DNA of 64,000 nucleotides from Trypanosoma brucei gambiense DAL972 (taxonomy: Eukaryota > Euglenozoa > Kinetoplastea > Trypanosomatida > Trypanosomatidae): contig NC_026738.1 in the NCBI RefSeq assembly GCF_000210295.1, forward strand, positions 1,116,001-1,180,000. The letters run 5' to 3'. Below, piece after piece: positions 27,758-37,412 of the stretch. The notes under the pieces are model-generated. The model did no database searches and was not told the DNA's origin. It saw only the letters and a program-made list of their open reading frames with translations. Numbering within the stretch: position 1 is the stretch's first letter; each line of letters begins with the position of its first letter. Position numbers and translations under genes: made by a program.

Positions 27758-29920
27758 ATGGGGATAATAGGTCTGCGCAAATTCATTGATTCCTCATCGT
27801 GTTCGAAACTCCTTCATATTGATACGCAAGACGAGGATGAAGAGACTTTACAGCGCCCACCAGAACGGAATCTGTCGAGGGCCTCAAGCACACTGCAGGA
27901 TGAATACCAGGGGATTGAAGGTCCTGTGCTCTGCTCAAGTGATACCGTTACGCCACACGCGGATCATGTTTTAGTTGATTTGAACTGTATTGTTCACTCC
28001 AGTCTTAGAAAAAGTACTGTCAGCGGCGATGTGAGCGCGTCTGGCGCCGCCTCCATGACGAAGCGCGATCTTATACAAGCGGTGCTGCAACGCCTACGGT
28101 TTCTACTTACGCGTGTAGTTGTTCCAACTGTCTCTCTGACAATTTGCATTGATGGCCCCGCACCGTACGCCAAGTTGGGCACCCAACGAATGCGCAGGCG
28201 TCAAGTTGGACTTCTCGACACCAGTAGTGCACAGCAGTTGTCCTCTCTTGCCATTACCCCGGGTTCGTTGCTTCTAGTTGAGTTGGAGAATGCGTTGGCG
28301 GCACAGTTTAAACTTCGCAACGGGAAGGGCTTCTTAGCGGAGTATGTTCCCGTTTTTCTTCATGGTTCGACAGTTGCCGGTGAGGGCGAAGCGAAAATCG
28401 CTCGGTCTCTCGCATTCCTCGCTTCGGGTGGTTTCGGGCGCCACTCGGAAGCTAGTCGTCGGTACAACCCTAATGATACCATAGTTGTTATTGGCAATGA
28501 CATCGATCTCACGCTCACGTGTATTGGTGCCACTCAATATCACAATTTCTCCGTGTTAGGCCCATCGTCTATGCATTTGATAGATGTATCAACTCTTCTT
28601 TACCGTTGGCTCTACAGTGGCGTCTTAACGGAGAAGCAACAACTTCCTAGTTGCGGGGAGTTCCGGTTAACTGCACGCGAACTCGCATCAGTTCGCGTGG
28701 ACTTTGTGTTTCTGTTTCTTCTTAATGGTGGTGATCACTATGCTGGGGCTGGGGAAGTGGCGCATGTCTTGTGGCGTCGGTACCGTACCGTTCGCGGGGC
28801 TTCGAGCATGAAGCGCTCGCTTGTTTCTGAGGACCTCTGTTCTGTTGACGTTGATATGCTGGCCGACGTGTTGCAATCTGGTGAATATACCGGGGATGTG
28901 GACACGAAAGTCGGGATGCAACTTCTTAGGGCGACTCTCTGGTCACTACAAACGACGGTTTCTGGAGCATGCCCCGATTACCGTTTTGTTCCAAGAATAT
29001 GCACTGATGCGGGGGGACCGCATCTCAACCATGTGCGGGCTGCAGTAGCTCACTGCCACCGTAAACGGCGACCTATTTCTTTTATTGCACGAAAGACGTT
29101 TACGCGGTGTAGTAGCAGCGACCCCAAGGCTAATGCGCAACTCGTGGACGGCAATGAGAAGTCGCGTCCGCCGCTTCCACTAACGCCCCTGGAAACTCTG
29201 GTTGCTCTGATGCCCACAGAGGCATCACTGCCCACAAGCGTCGCAACTGCTCTCCGGTCATCCCGAAAGTTTGAGCACGTCGCACACGTTCTTGTATCAA
29301 GTAATGATGCTCATGCCGTTGCCGACGCTGCTCGTGAGGCCGTAGAAGCCGCCGATGCATATCTAACGGCCAGCGAAAGATACTTGCGTGACTTCACAGA
29401 CCCCGTTCAAATCAATGTTCCACAGAAAGCGAAACGTCTTTCCAGGCATGAGCAACACCGTATGCTGGCGACTACAGGGACGATTACCGTGGAGCAACCC
29501 ATGCCAGTCGTGCGCCGCGTTCAGATGCCAGTGTCTTTTCGCTATCTCGGTGTGGATTATCCGACATACGTGAAGGATTTGATCTTCTTCTCCCCTTTGG
29601 ATCTCTCTGCTTCTGGTGAAGCGGCAATGGAAGAAGCGGAAATTTCTGTTGGTGCCGATACCAGCTGCCACACCACTGGCAACCCGTATTTGGGACACGA
29701 AAACAGCAGTTTCATAACTGATATCAAGCACGCTATCATCTCTCGTGATTGTGTGGCCGGCGTCTCAAAGACGCCTTCCAACATGCGTCGCGTGCCTGCC
29801 CACCCCAGTCTTCCTGAAGCTACGTCACTCAAGGAAGTGTGGGCGGGAAGAAGCCGGCTAATGTTAAGCAGGCACATCGGGCTGAAGGTGCTGAGAGAAA
29901 CCGACATGATGGGGCTATGA
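27758..29920 (+). CDS. XRNB: XRN-family 5'-3' exoribonuclease, XRNB-like
   Basis: This 720-residue protein opens with the XRN signature MGIIGLRKFI, followed by the PIN/FEN-like active-site segments: VDLNCIVH (Asp74), CIDGPAPYAKLGTQRMRRRQ, GEGEAK (209-213) and GNDIDL. A further NGGDHY segment matches the XRN helical region. XRN enzymes degrade RNA with a 5' monophosphate; T. brucei has four (XRNA-D). At 720 residues this lacks the long C-terminal domains of XRN1. The symbol XRNB is from my recollection of its place on chromosome 5, so treat it as likely rather than proven. Its stop codon overlaps the ATG of the next ORF as ATGA. Confidence 0.88.
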   Translation: MGIIGLRKFIDSSSCSKLLHIDTQDEDEETLQRPPERNLSRASSTLQDEYQGIEGPVLCSSDTVTPHADHVLVDLNCIVHSSLRKSTVSGDVSASGAASMTKRDLIQAVLQRLRFLLTRVVVPTVSLTICIDGPAPYAKLGTQRMRRRQVGLLDTSSAQQLSSLAITPGSLLLVELENALAAQFKLRNGKGFLAEYVPVFLHGSTVAGEGEAKIARSLAFLASGGFGRHSEASRRYNPNDTIVVIGNDIDLTLTCIGATQYHNFSVLGPSSMHLIDVSTLLYRWLYSGVLTEKQQLPSCGEFRLTARELASVRVDFVFLFLLNGGDHYAGAGEVAHVLWRRYRTVRGASSMKRSLVSEDLCSVDVDMLADVLQSGEYTGDVDTKVGMQLLRATLWSLQTTVSGACPDYRFVPRICTDAGGPHLNHVRAAVAHCHRKRRPISFIARKTFTRCSSSDPKANAQLVDGNEKSRPPLPLTPLETLVALMPTEASLPTSVATALRSSRKFEHVAHVLVSSNDAHAVADAAREAVEAADAYLTASERYLRDFTDPVQINVPQKAKRLSRHEQHRMLATTGTITVEQPMPVVRRVQMPVSFRYLGVDYPTYVKDLIFFSPLDLSASGEAAMEEAEISVGADTSCHTTGNPYLGHENSSFITDIKHAIISRDCVAGVSKTPSNMRRVPAHPSLPEATSLKEVWAGRSRLMLSRHIGLKVLRETDMMGL

Positions 29921-30432
29921 AAAATGGCACTAATCATCACAATGAAGGTAAAACCGTAACTGGAGAAAGTATGGAAGAGCTGAGGAGGCACTTCCTTCGC
30001 AAGAAAGACAAGGCCTTCGTCAAGGAAGTCAAGCAGTTCCTGGGAAGCGATGACTTTGATAAGGACTGGGTAGTGCGTGGCAGGAAGAAACCAGAGACAC
30101 GAGGGAAGGAAAAGCTAGACGCGAAAAAAAATAACAAATCCGGGAAGAAGAATAGTGTGGTGAAAACTAAGGCTACCAAGCGAAGCAATACAAAAGGAAA
30201 CGTTAAGAAGAAGGTTAAAACGAATAAAAAGAAAAGGGGCAGCAAAGGTAAGCAGTCGACTCCAACACAGGGTGCCGAAATCTCGCAGGCTCCTGCAGAA
30301 GGTGACGTACCACAACTCAAGCGCAACCGAGAGGATTCACAAACTGGTGGGGACGAAAACACGCGGCACGATGACTCAAAACCACAGAGCCGAAACAAGC
30401 GACAGCGGAAGGAACAGGACCATCAAAGATGA
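29917..30432 (+). CDS. Lysine-rich basic protein overlapping the XRNB stop
   Basis: I do not recognise this 171-residue protein. The first ATG overlaps the XRNB stop as ATGA. A second in-frame ATG at 29971 would give 153 residues starting MEELRRHFLRKKD and may be the used start. After a short helical N-terminal part with DFDKDWVVRGRKK, most of the chain is Lys/Arg/Ser/Thr/Asn-rich (KKVKTNKKKRGSKGK and similar), typical of nucleolar or RNA-binding tails, with several nuclear-localisation-like clusters, and it ends in KRQRKEQDHQR. There is no intergenic room, so its splice acceptor must lie inside XRNB or it is translated from the XRNB mRNA. A C-terminal extension of XRNB by frameshift is less likely but not excluded. 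Confidence 0.6.
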   Translation: MKNGTNHHNEGKTVTGESMEELRRHFLRKKDKAFVKEVKQFLGSDDFDKDWVVRGRKKPETRGKEKLDAKKNNKSGKKNSVVKTKATKRSNTKGNVKKKVKTNKKKRGSKGKQSTPTQGAEISQAPAEGDVPQLKRNREDSQTGGDENTRHDDSKPQSRNKRQRKEQDHQR

Positions 30433-31183
30433 CATTTATCTCTAACAGTGGCAAGGTGATCGTAGGTTGGAGGACAACTGCTCGAACTCGTGGCGGCTCT
30501 TGGTGAAGAGAGCGATTTCGCAGAACAAGTATAACGAGGTAAGTAAAAAATTTATTAAGGTTAACTGGTAAGCGTGCGGAGACGTGTTATCAACTTGCAT
30601 CTTGTGGCGTGTTGCGCGGTTAGTGAGCAGTGGCACGTATTGCCACCAGCGCTTCCTGCTTTCAGGGGAGAAGTAGTACCTTACACACGAATTTCGATTT
30701 GTTGATGTTATACGCACCGTTCCTTGCTCCACTTTGTTTCCAATTTAGGGGTTACAAAAAGCGTTCTTTCTTTCACCCTGCTTGTTTTTTTTCCTGCGTT
30801 CTCTCTGATTTATTTTCGTTGGTGCTTTGCCCGCGAATTTGATGGGTTGTGCTGTTACAAAAAGTAGGTTAGGTGAAGGAACAAAATTAGAAAGGAAAAA
30901 AGAAGGCACTCAAGGGGAGGCGCAGGTAACTCTGCTGCGGGGGATTCTATGCGTGTGTGGCTGCTGATCACCTCCGTTCCACTAATAATTTATTAACTGA
31001 ACTGTATTAGCAGACGAAAAAGCAATTGCGTAGAGTTGTTGTCAATCATCTTACGGGGGCAGCTGTGTGTGTACCGCGCACCTCTTGTATACTGTGTCAT
31101 CGAACCGAACAAAAACACAAAGAGAAAAAAGAGAACACATTCACTTACGCAAGGGAGGGAATCCTTGAGGAAGCTATATATAT
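30433..31183. other. Intergenic spacer
   Basis: No gene is supported in 0.75 kb. T/C runs near 30785-30795 could act as splice signals. The TTLL1-like ATG sits in a TA-rich stretch. Confidence 0.55.
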
Positions 31184-32758
31184 ATGTTCCCTAATACATC
31201 GCTGCGACCCGGTGGGGCAGCAAACATTGGCCTTCGAAGTAAGAAAACTGAGCTCTATGGAGGTGCGAGAGGCGCGAAACCCCTGTCTTCTGCATCATCG
31301 GTGTACGGCATGTCGGGTTCTAATGGCTCCAATTTGCCCCATGCCATCGGAGGGAGCGGCAGGATTACAAATGTTGGGTCAGGGTCACCACCAATCTCTC
31401 AAGTCATTCCTGTAGGTGGTAACTCTCAACTTAGTAGCCTACGGGATGGCGATGTGGCCAAGTCAAACCCCGTCCGGTACAGAACTCCGCAGATGCAAAT
31501 GATCGTAGCTGAACTGAGCGGTGCGCGGCAGGACGGGCCCATGCTTCGCTACCGAACCGATTTAGATAAACACGTTATTCACTTTGCATTTCGTCGATTT
31601 CCACGTAGTGTTGAAATTGTGGAGGATGAAGAAATTACAGCAGGTGACTGGCATTTCTTTTGGATGAGTGTTGGACGTGTGCGCAGTCTGTTTTCCTCCT
31701 CTGAGTATAGGTTGTCTGACTCTCAGATCATCAATCACTTTCCCAACCACTACGAGTTGACACGAAAGGACCTCATGTACAAAAATATCAAAAAGTACAT
31801 AAAGGATCCTAACAACGTACAGTTGAGGATGCCGTATAGCTTACCGGAGCAACTCGCCAATGGTGGGGACAATGTGACATACTTGCGATTTGCTGACTGT
31901 GTTCCCATCACATACAACATTCCGAACGATCTTGCGATGTTTGAGGAGGAGTTCCGTCGGCAACCCGGCTCCACGTGGATAGTGAAACCCACATCCCGCT
32001 CTCAGGGCCGTGGAATTTTCCTTATCAATCGCCTTTCACAGCTGAAAAAGTGGCTTAAGGAGCGGAAGGAGTTGGATGAATTTGAGGGCGTAATGATGAT
32101 GAACAGTTTTGTGGTATCCAAGTACATCAGGGACCCTTTGCTGATCGGCGGGAAAAAATTTGACCTGCGCCTGTATGTCCTTGTTACTTCCTTCAAACCA
32201 TTGGTGGCCTACCTGCATGATCAGGGATTTGCACGGTTCTGCGCGACACGGTATGTTGCTAATGCGTTGAGTGATGAGGATCTATGCTCCCACCTCACCA
32301 ACGTTGCTTTACAAAAGGGTGAGAAAGAATATAACGCCTCGCATGGAGGTAAGTGGACGTTGGCAAATCTCCTACTTTTCATTCAAGGTCGTTTTGGTGC
32401 GGCTGCTGCCGACTGGTTGATGCATGGCATTGAGTTTGTTATCTACCATAGTCTTCGTGCACTGGAATCTGTGATGTTCAACGATCGCCACTGTTTTGAG
32501 TTATATGGGTACGACATATTAGTTGACTCGCAACTTCGACCACATCTTATTGAAGTAAACTCGTCACCGTCGTTGTCTACGACAACCGTCTCCGATCGAC
32601 TACTTAAGGAGGAGGTATTGCAAGACGTTCTGCAGGTGGTTTTCCCACCCGATTTTCCATCGAACAACGCAATGCCGTACTGGGAGTATCGCTTGCGGGC
32701 GGATTTAACCACCGCACTGCCAACTGGATTTCGACTTTTGCAAGTAGGAGAGTGCTGA
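31184..32758 (+). CDS. TTLL1-like tubulin polyglutamylase
   Basis: This 524-residue protein belongs to the tubulin-tyrosine-ligase-like ATP-grasp family. After about 110 disordered residues it has the TTLL1-type blocks: WHFFWMSVGRVRSLFSS, HFPNHYELTRKDLMYKNIKKY, WIVKPTSRSQGRGIFLI, KKFDLRLYVLVTSF, HLTNVALQK, and the metal-binding HLIEVNSSPSL (Glu457, Asn459). These match TTLL1 more closely than TTLL9 or tyrosine ligase, notably WMSV and RLSDSQI-x-NHFPNHYELTRKD. It most likely adds glutamate side chains to tubulin of the flagellar axoneme or subpellicular microtubules. In other organisms TTLL1 works in a multi-subunit polyglutamylase complex. The low-complexity N-terminus means the true start could lie at a later Met. 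Confidence 0.88.
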   Translation: MFPNTSLRPGGAANIGLRSKKTELYGGARGAKPLSSASSVYGMSGSNGSNLPHAIGGSGRITNVGSGSPPISQVIPVGGNSQLSSLRDGDVAKSNPVRYRTPQMQMIVAELSGARQDGPMLRYRTDLDKHVIHFAFRRFPRSVEIVEDEEITAGDWHFFWMSVGRVRSLFSSSEYRLSDSQIINHFPNHYELTRKDLMYKNIKKYIKDPNNVQLRMPYSLPEQLANGGDNVTYLRFADCVPITYNIPNDLAMFEEEFRRQPGSTWIVKPTSRSQGRGIFLINRLSQLKKWLKERKELDEFEGVMMMNSFVVSKYIRDPLLIGGKKFDLRLYVLVTSFKPLVAYLHDQGFARFCATRYVANALSDEDLCSHLTNVALQKGEKEYNASHGGKWTLANLLLFIQGRFGAAAADWLMHGIEFVIYHSLRALESVMFNDRHCFELYGYDILVDSQLRPHLIEVNSSPSLSTTTVSDRLLKEEVLQDVLQVVFPPDFPSNNAMPYWEYRLRADLTTALPTGFRLLQVGEC

Positions 32759-34730
32759 AGACAAGGGGATGTGGCTTATTTCGGTGCTAAACCATATTAT
32801 TCCTGTTCTCCTTCTTCATTCCTCCACCTCGTGGATCAGTGGAGACGTTAGGGGGTGGAGCAGGCGTGTCAGACAAGAGTGTGTGCTTTCACTATTTTCA
32901 TGATACGTTGTGTTAACACGTGTTACTCCGACATGTGTATAACATGTTTTTTTAATCTTTAACTCGCTATTCGCCTGAGCATCGCAGAGAAAGCCGCAAC
33001 CTTGAGGAAATTGTTTTGAATATTACAACCCAAGCAATAGAGTGCTCAACGATACGATGAAAGGAAGTAAGGCAACGCAGTTTTGGGGGTTGGTGGGTAC
33101 GGGCCAATCAAGACGACTTAGCATTTCTTGTACAAGTGATGCATCCCGCAATTAACTTTGCTGCCTCCACTTAACAGGTCAGAGAAACCGGCGCTCGTAT
33201 GCCGAACTTCGCCATGTGAAGTTACTCGGAACGGGCCCGACCCGCGACAATCGACATTTAGGTGCATTGCACCGAACCTAATCGTCGCTTGCGGTTATTA
33301 TTGTGGCGTGTGATGACGGTGACTAGATCGCAACCTTTCAATTGTTTTTCATCCGTTTGTGTTGGGTCCCGTGCTGAGTCTCCAAAGGCGTAATCATGAC
33401 AGCAACGTGTTGTCCTGTGGTGACATGCAAACCTGTTGGATATAACATCGTCACACGTTTGTGCTAAGGGCCGCCACTCATCTCGAAAAAATGGAGGTGT
33501 GGTGCCATATGTAAGGTTAGTCACTAAACAGCGAGATGAAACATCAACTGAAAGTTTGAAGTGCGTGCCCACTCGGCTTTAGGGAGAAGAAAAGGAACAG
33601 AGCGCATAGCTACATATTGCTTATTTCTGGAATTTCGTTTTGCAGTGGTCATATTTCTTGGTGTGACTACTATCTCGTCGCTGCTGCAGGTAAATTTGAG
33701 GTGCGAGGGAAGGAGACATGAAGGGGAAAGGACATGTGATAGATAATGGAAAGGTACCGGGTATATTACCAAACGCACTTGAAGGCGACGGTAAGCACAC
33801 TCAGTCCTTCTCCTCCCAGTTGCATGTAATGATCTTCAGGGAGGAGGTATACGAGGAACCCTTCCTTACAATAATAGAGATGCCGTTGCGGCAGAGAAAC
33901 CATTGTACAGTAGCAACTGCACGCCCAAATGTATCCCGCTTCCGTCGTCCCGTTCACCGTGTATTGCGCGGTCACGTACAAATGCAAGACAGCGGGTTCT
34001 TTTCTTCGGCACCGGCCAAGTGATAAACTCTGGCTCAGGAGGTGGAGTGTGAAGGATGGGGAAGTTTGTAGATATCCATAACTTCGCCCTCACTTCATCT
34101 GTTACTTTCTTCTAACTTCTTGTGTCGCGCCAGCTTCCCACGGACGAGGGTTGTTAATGACGCTAGAGTGCCGAAAAGTCGTGAACCTCATCTGCGGGAA
34201 GGGTGTGGTTGGGCCACAGGGAAATGATCACCGTACCCGTAATGCACGACGGTGAGTGGCAGCCTTTTTGAACGAGTACATGCATGTTCTGAGTGAGTAT
34301 AGCAAGAGACATATTCTGGCATTTCTTCTTTTGTGTATTCAACGCCCGAGTGGTAGCGTAGTCTATCTCATAAAACATGATTTAAAGAAGTTTTCTCGAT
34401 GTTAGTTGCGTTTTTTTTTGTGTTGTTATCTCTCTGATGCCGACACTCAGTTTCGGTCACTGCGTTATACATTTCTGTACGTAATCTTTGCTCTCACACT
34501 CGGCATCGTGACTTAGCTGAATGAGGGCGGTTCTCGTTTCGCTATGCTTACTTTGATGCCGAGGTGCGTTGTTGTGAAATTGATACGCCGCCCGTATATG
34601 AGTTAGTGTTAAATTACTTCTTTACCTTTCCTCAACTCTCCGTCGTTTAAAATGCTAATAGGAAGGGAGGTAAGTTCTTACATTGACCCCCTTCTGTGGC
34701 GTAGGTTTAATTGGGGTCCAACCGTGAGCG
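32759..34730. other. Two-kilobase gap without a recognised gene
   Basis: No gene is supported. Unlike the other spacers, much of 33000-34250 is not T-rich and has nearly balanced base composition. A short + frame at 33718-34023 (101 codons) and overlapping antisense frames have no recognisable features. A hidden non-coding RNA or a decayed gene is possible. Confidence 0.5.
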
Positions 34731-36926
34731 ATGAGGCGCTGCGGGAATGATCGTGCGGTGGCACTGCTGAGAGCAACTACGGGGGCTATGCGTCTCGTGA
34801 AGCTAAAGTTAAGCCCAGATCGTACACGAAATGAAGAAATACAAGACAGACAGAATGCATTTGTGTGGTCAGACGAGCATATCTTCCGACCACACCAGCA
34901 CTTCACTCACGACCCGTGCAGTTGGAGCCGATCATTGGAACAAAGTATGAAGAAACAGCGAAAATTATCGATGGTGGAGCGGCTGCGTTCGTTGGAGCAG
35001 CGCCAATTGGAGGAAAAGCAGTCGGCAAGTGCTACTGCCGGTGGATCGAGTAAATGTGCCAATCATATGGATGGCGAAAAGGCGGAGGGACCTCGGTTTT
35101 ATGGTGCTGTTGGGGATTCTGAGGACTTAAAAGAATATGTCGCGAACGAGGACTACTTTTATACAATGCAACAGGAGGAAAAACCAAATGACCCTCCTCT
35201 GCAGGAGCTTGTCGATGAAGTGCAAAGTCTCCACGTACTCTTATCATCACCGAGATATGAGGACACTCCACTGGCAACGGTAGAGCGCCTACAGTGTGCG
35301 TACAGTGAAGCACTTCGATGCGTGTTTGACCGTGTGCGTAACGCCAGTGTGGGGAAAACGATGAGTTGCAACGCGCTACTTTTTTCTTGGAGTCTGCTGC
35401 TTCAAGGGGTGCCTGCGTTGCTAGAGTCACTTGCAGAAAAGCGAACTGAAGAGTGTCTGGTTAGGGCTTTGAGTACCGTGCACGAAGCCCTCAACATAGT
35501 TCTGCAAGAATTCAATCGAATTACACATTCTAAAGAGAGGGTTGAGTTGCTCCCACTTGAGGGGTGGATTGAGTCTCTCGATGTCGTCACCCATCCGCTC
35601 ACCAACAAGGATTATACGAGTTTAAAAGGCAATATAAGATTACCTGAGTCGTCATTCAACCCCCAGTGCAAACTCGACAGCGCCACGGTGGAGTTTGTCC
35701 ACTCCCGCGCTATACAAGCGGCTGCAATAAGGATGATAGAGAACGACCAGTCAGATGTGGAAACTGAGCCACTGGACCCGTACCATCTCTATATTCTTCT
35801 ACGGTGCATGGTGCGCCTGGCAGAGAAGGGGGTCAATGACTCCCATATTCATCGTGCTGCGCTGCTCACGGGAATGGTGGGTGAGAGGATTTTTTCTTCT
35901 CTTGAACGAACTGTAGCGCCCCCTCGTCGTTACTCGTTGCGCCATGCGCTTCTGGGGAAGCAACTGCGCGACGCATCGAAACCCCACGCGATCCCACTTG
36001 ATGTGTGTGCACCGCCAGGCGGAGTGAAAAAGCCGCCAACGGCCGCCGACGATGTGCTCCTCCTCACTCGCGCTTGCACGTTACTAATGAAAGTTGCGAC
36101 TAATGTGTTACCCCAAACTAAGTTTAAGGTGTTGGAAACAGTTGATACGGTGTTGAAGACATTGTCATATGCACCAAACTACGACCTTAGCACCGCTGAT
36201 ACTGTGATTTTTTCGAATATGGTGTTGGAAGAACTTCATCATGTGGACGAAGCGAGCGCAACAGATCGGCACCTCCGCGTTCTTCTGCTTCTATCGCGAC
36301 TGCGGTTGTCGATGTGCGCAGACCGTAGTGCTCTGAGTCATTTGTTCAGTTGCCTATGCAACCTGTTGCCTCCTCACTCTATTCAGCAAGACAAGCTTCG
36401 GGAGTGGAAACGACTTCGTGGACTTGTCATGCGGCATTTACTTTATTCTGTACGGGGCGAGGAGGTCGAGCAACATTACACAAGAGTGCTCAAGTCATCT
36501 GAAACATGGGTAGAACATTTAGCGTTCGGGCAGTACAGTGGTGGCTTACCCCTATCCCTCTGGTTGGAAGCTTGTCACATATATTTAACAGCAGGGAGGA
36601 AGTTGACAGTTTCATGCGCTGAAGCTCTCATTACACTGCGTGGGCGGTGCAAAGATGGTGGTGTGCTTCGCAGTTCCAATTCTGCTGGTGTTGGTCCGCT
36701 GGATTTTGTTTCAGTGACCCTTTTAGCGCAACTACTCGAAGTTGTTTCGCATGGGTACTGCTCCGCTGATGACCTCGTTGCCTCCCCGGTTGCATGGGAT
36801 AAGGTGAGACAGACAATCCAAGGGGCAATTGGGGAGGATGAAAATACAATACAGCTGTTGCGGGCTGGACGCCTTTGTGTGGCGGACAGGCAAGCTACAG
36901 GAAGTTTGGTTACGACGTATCCTTAA
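34731..36926 (+). CDS. Large hypothetical helical protein, possibly mitochondrial
   Basis: I do not recognise this 731-residue protein. It begins MRRCGNDRAVALLRATTGAMRLVKLKL, a basic, amphipathic-looking start like a mitochondrial presequence. A charged segment follows (MKKQRKLSMVERLRSLEQRQLEEKQ, about residues 73-97, predicted helical). The rest is dominated by Leu, Ala, Glu and Arg with a rhythm of paired helices, suggestive of helical repeats, though I cannot assign PPR or another class. There are no membrane helices and no catalytic motif. It is transcribed in line with its neighbours. The long gap upstream means its splice site cannot be fixed from sequence alone. Confidence 0.75.
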   Translation: MRRCGNDRAVALLRATTGAMRLVKLKLSPDRTRNEEIQDRQNAFVWSDEHIFRPHQHFTHDPCSWSRSLEQSMKKQRKLSMVERLRSLEQRQLEEKQSASATAGGSSKCANHMDGEKAEGPRFYGAVGDSEDLKEYVANEDYFYTMQQEEKPNDPPLQELVDEVQSLHVLLSSPRYEDTPLATVERLQCAYSEALRCVFDRVRNASVGKTMSCNALLFSWSLLLQGVPALLESLAEKRTEECLVRALSTVHEALNIVLQEFNRITHSKERVELLPLEGWIESLDVVTHPLTNKDYTSLKGNIRLPESSFNPQCKLDSATVEFVHSRAIQAAAIRMIENDQSDVETEPLDPYHLYILLRCMVRLAEKGVNDSHIHRAALLTGMVGERIFSSLERTVAPPRRYSLRHALLGKQLRDASKPHAIPLDVCAPPGGVKKPPTAADDVLLLTRACTLLMKVATNVLPQTKFKVLETVDTVLKTLSYAPNYDLSTADTVIFSNMVLEELHHVDEASATDRHLRVLLLLSRLRLSMCADRSALSHLFSCLCNLLPPHSIQQDKLREWKRLRGLVMRHLLYSVRGEEVEQHYTRVLKSSETWVEHLAFGQYSGGLPLSLWLEACHIYLTAGRKLTVSCAEALITLRGRCKDGGVLRSSNSAGVGPLDFVSVTLLAQLLEVVSHGYCSADDLVASPVAWDKVRQTIQGAIGEDENTIQLLRAGRLCVADRQATGSLVTTYP

Positions 36927-37412
36927 ACTATCAGGGGATTGCAACTCGCTTTCGAACTCTCCCATCGCACAACCAGTGAATGCCTCCTGACACTACCGTG
37001 AAAAAAAATCATGCACATTTTTGTTGAACACGTGATGACAACTTGGTATTCTGTGTGTGTTTGTGTGTAGCGTGCATCTTTGCTGTATAAACATTTTGAA
37101 ATATTTTTTTGGTATCGTTGGTTTCCCCCATTTTTGTTCCTTTTTCGAATTTCTTTATCTCCATATCCACTCAGGAAGTGTGTGCAACGGCATTCTTTTT
37201 GATATCTTGTTGCGCACAGCGACGTTATCGAAAAAATGGGTGAATGAAACTTGGCTATTTTCCTTTAAAAAACGAGTGGGTACACGACACACACACACAC
37301 ACACACACAAAGAGAACTCATAGATATTTCAAAGGTGTTGAAACATCGATCAATTAACCTGTTTCCCCTTTCTCGTTCTGGAACTTTACCATAGGGCACT
37401 GTTGTTTTCCGT
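36927..37412. other. Intergenic spacer with a CA repeat
   Basis: No gene is supported. T-rich runs near 37100-37160 and a (CA)n tract at 37287-37309. The ATG at 37413 follows a TGTTGTTTTCC tract. Confidence 0.55.
37287..37309. repeat. (CA)n microsatellite
   Basis: About eleven CA units, 100 nt upstream of the MORN-repeat gene. It is a candidate for a polymorphic marker. Confidence 0.85.

Noticed and set aside
29839..29916. GTG-initiated extension of the lysine-rich ORF
   Set aside because: Trypanosome translation starts at ATG; the extension overlaps XRNB and begins with GTG.
33718..34023. 101-codon + strand frame in the large gap
   Set aside because: No domain, no conservation evidence and competing antisense frames of equal length.
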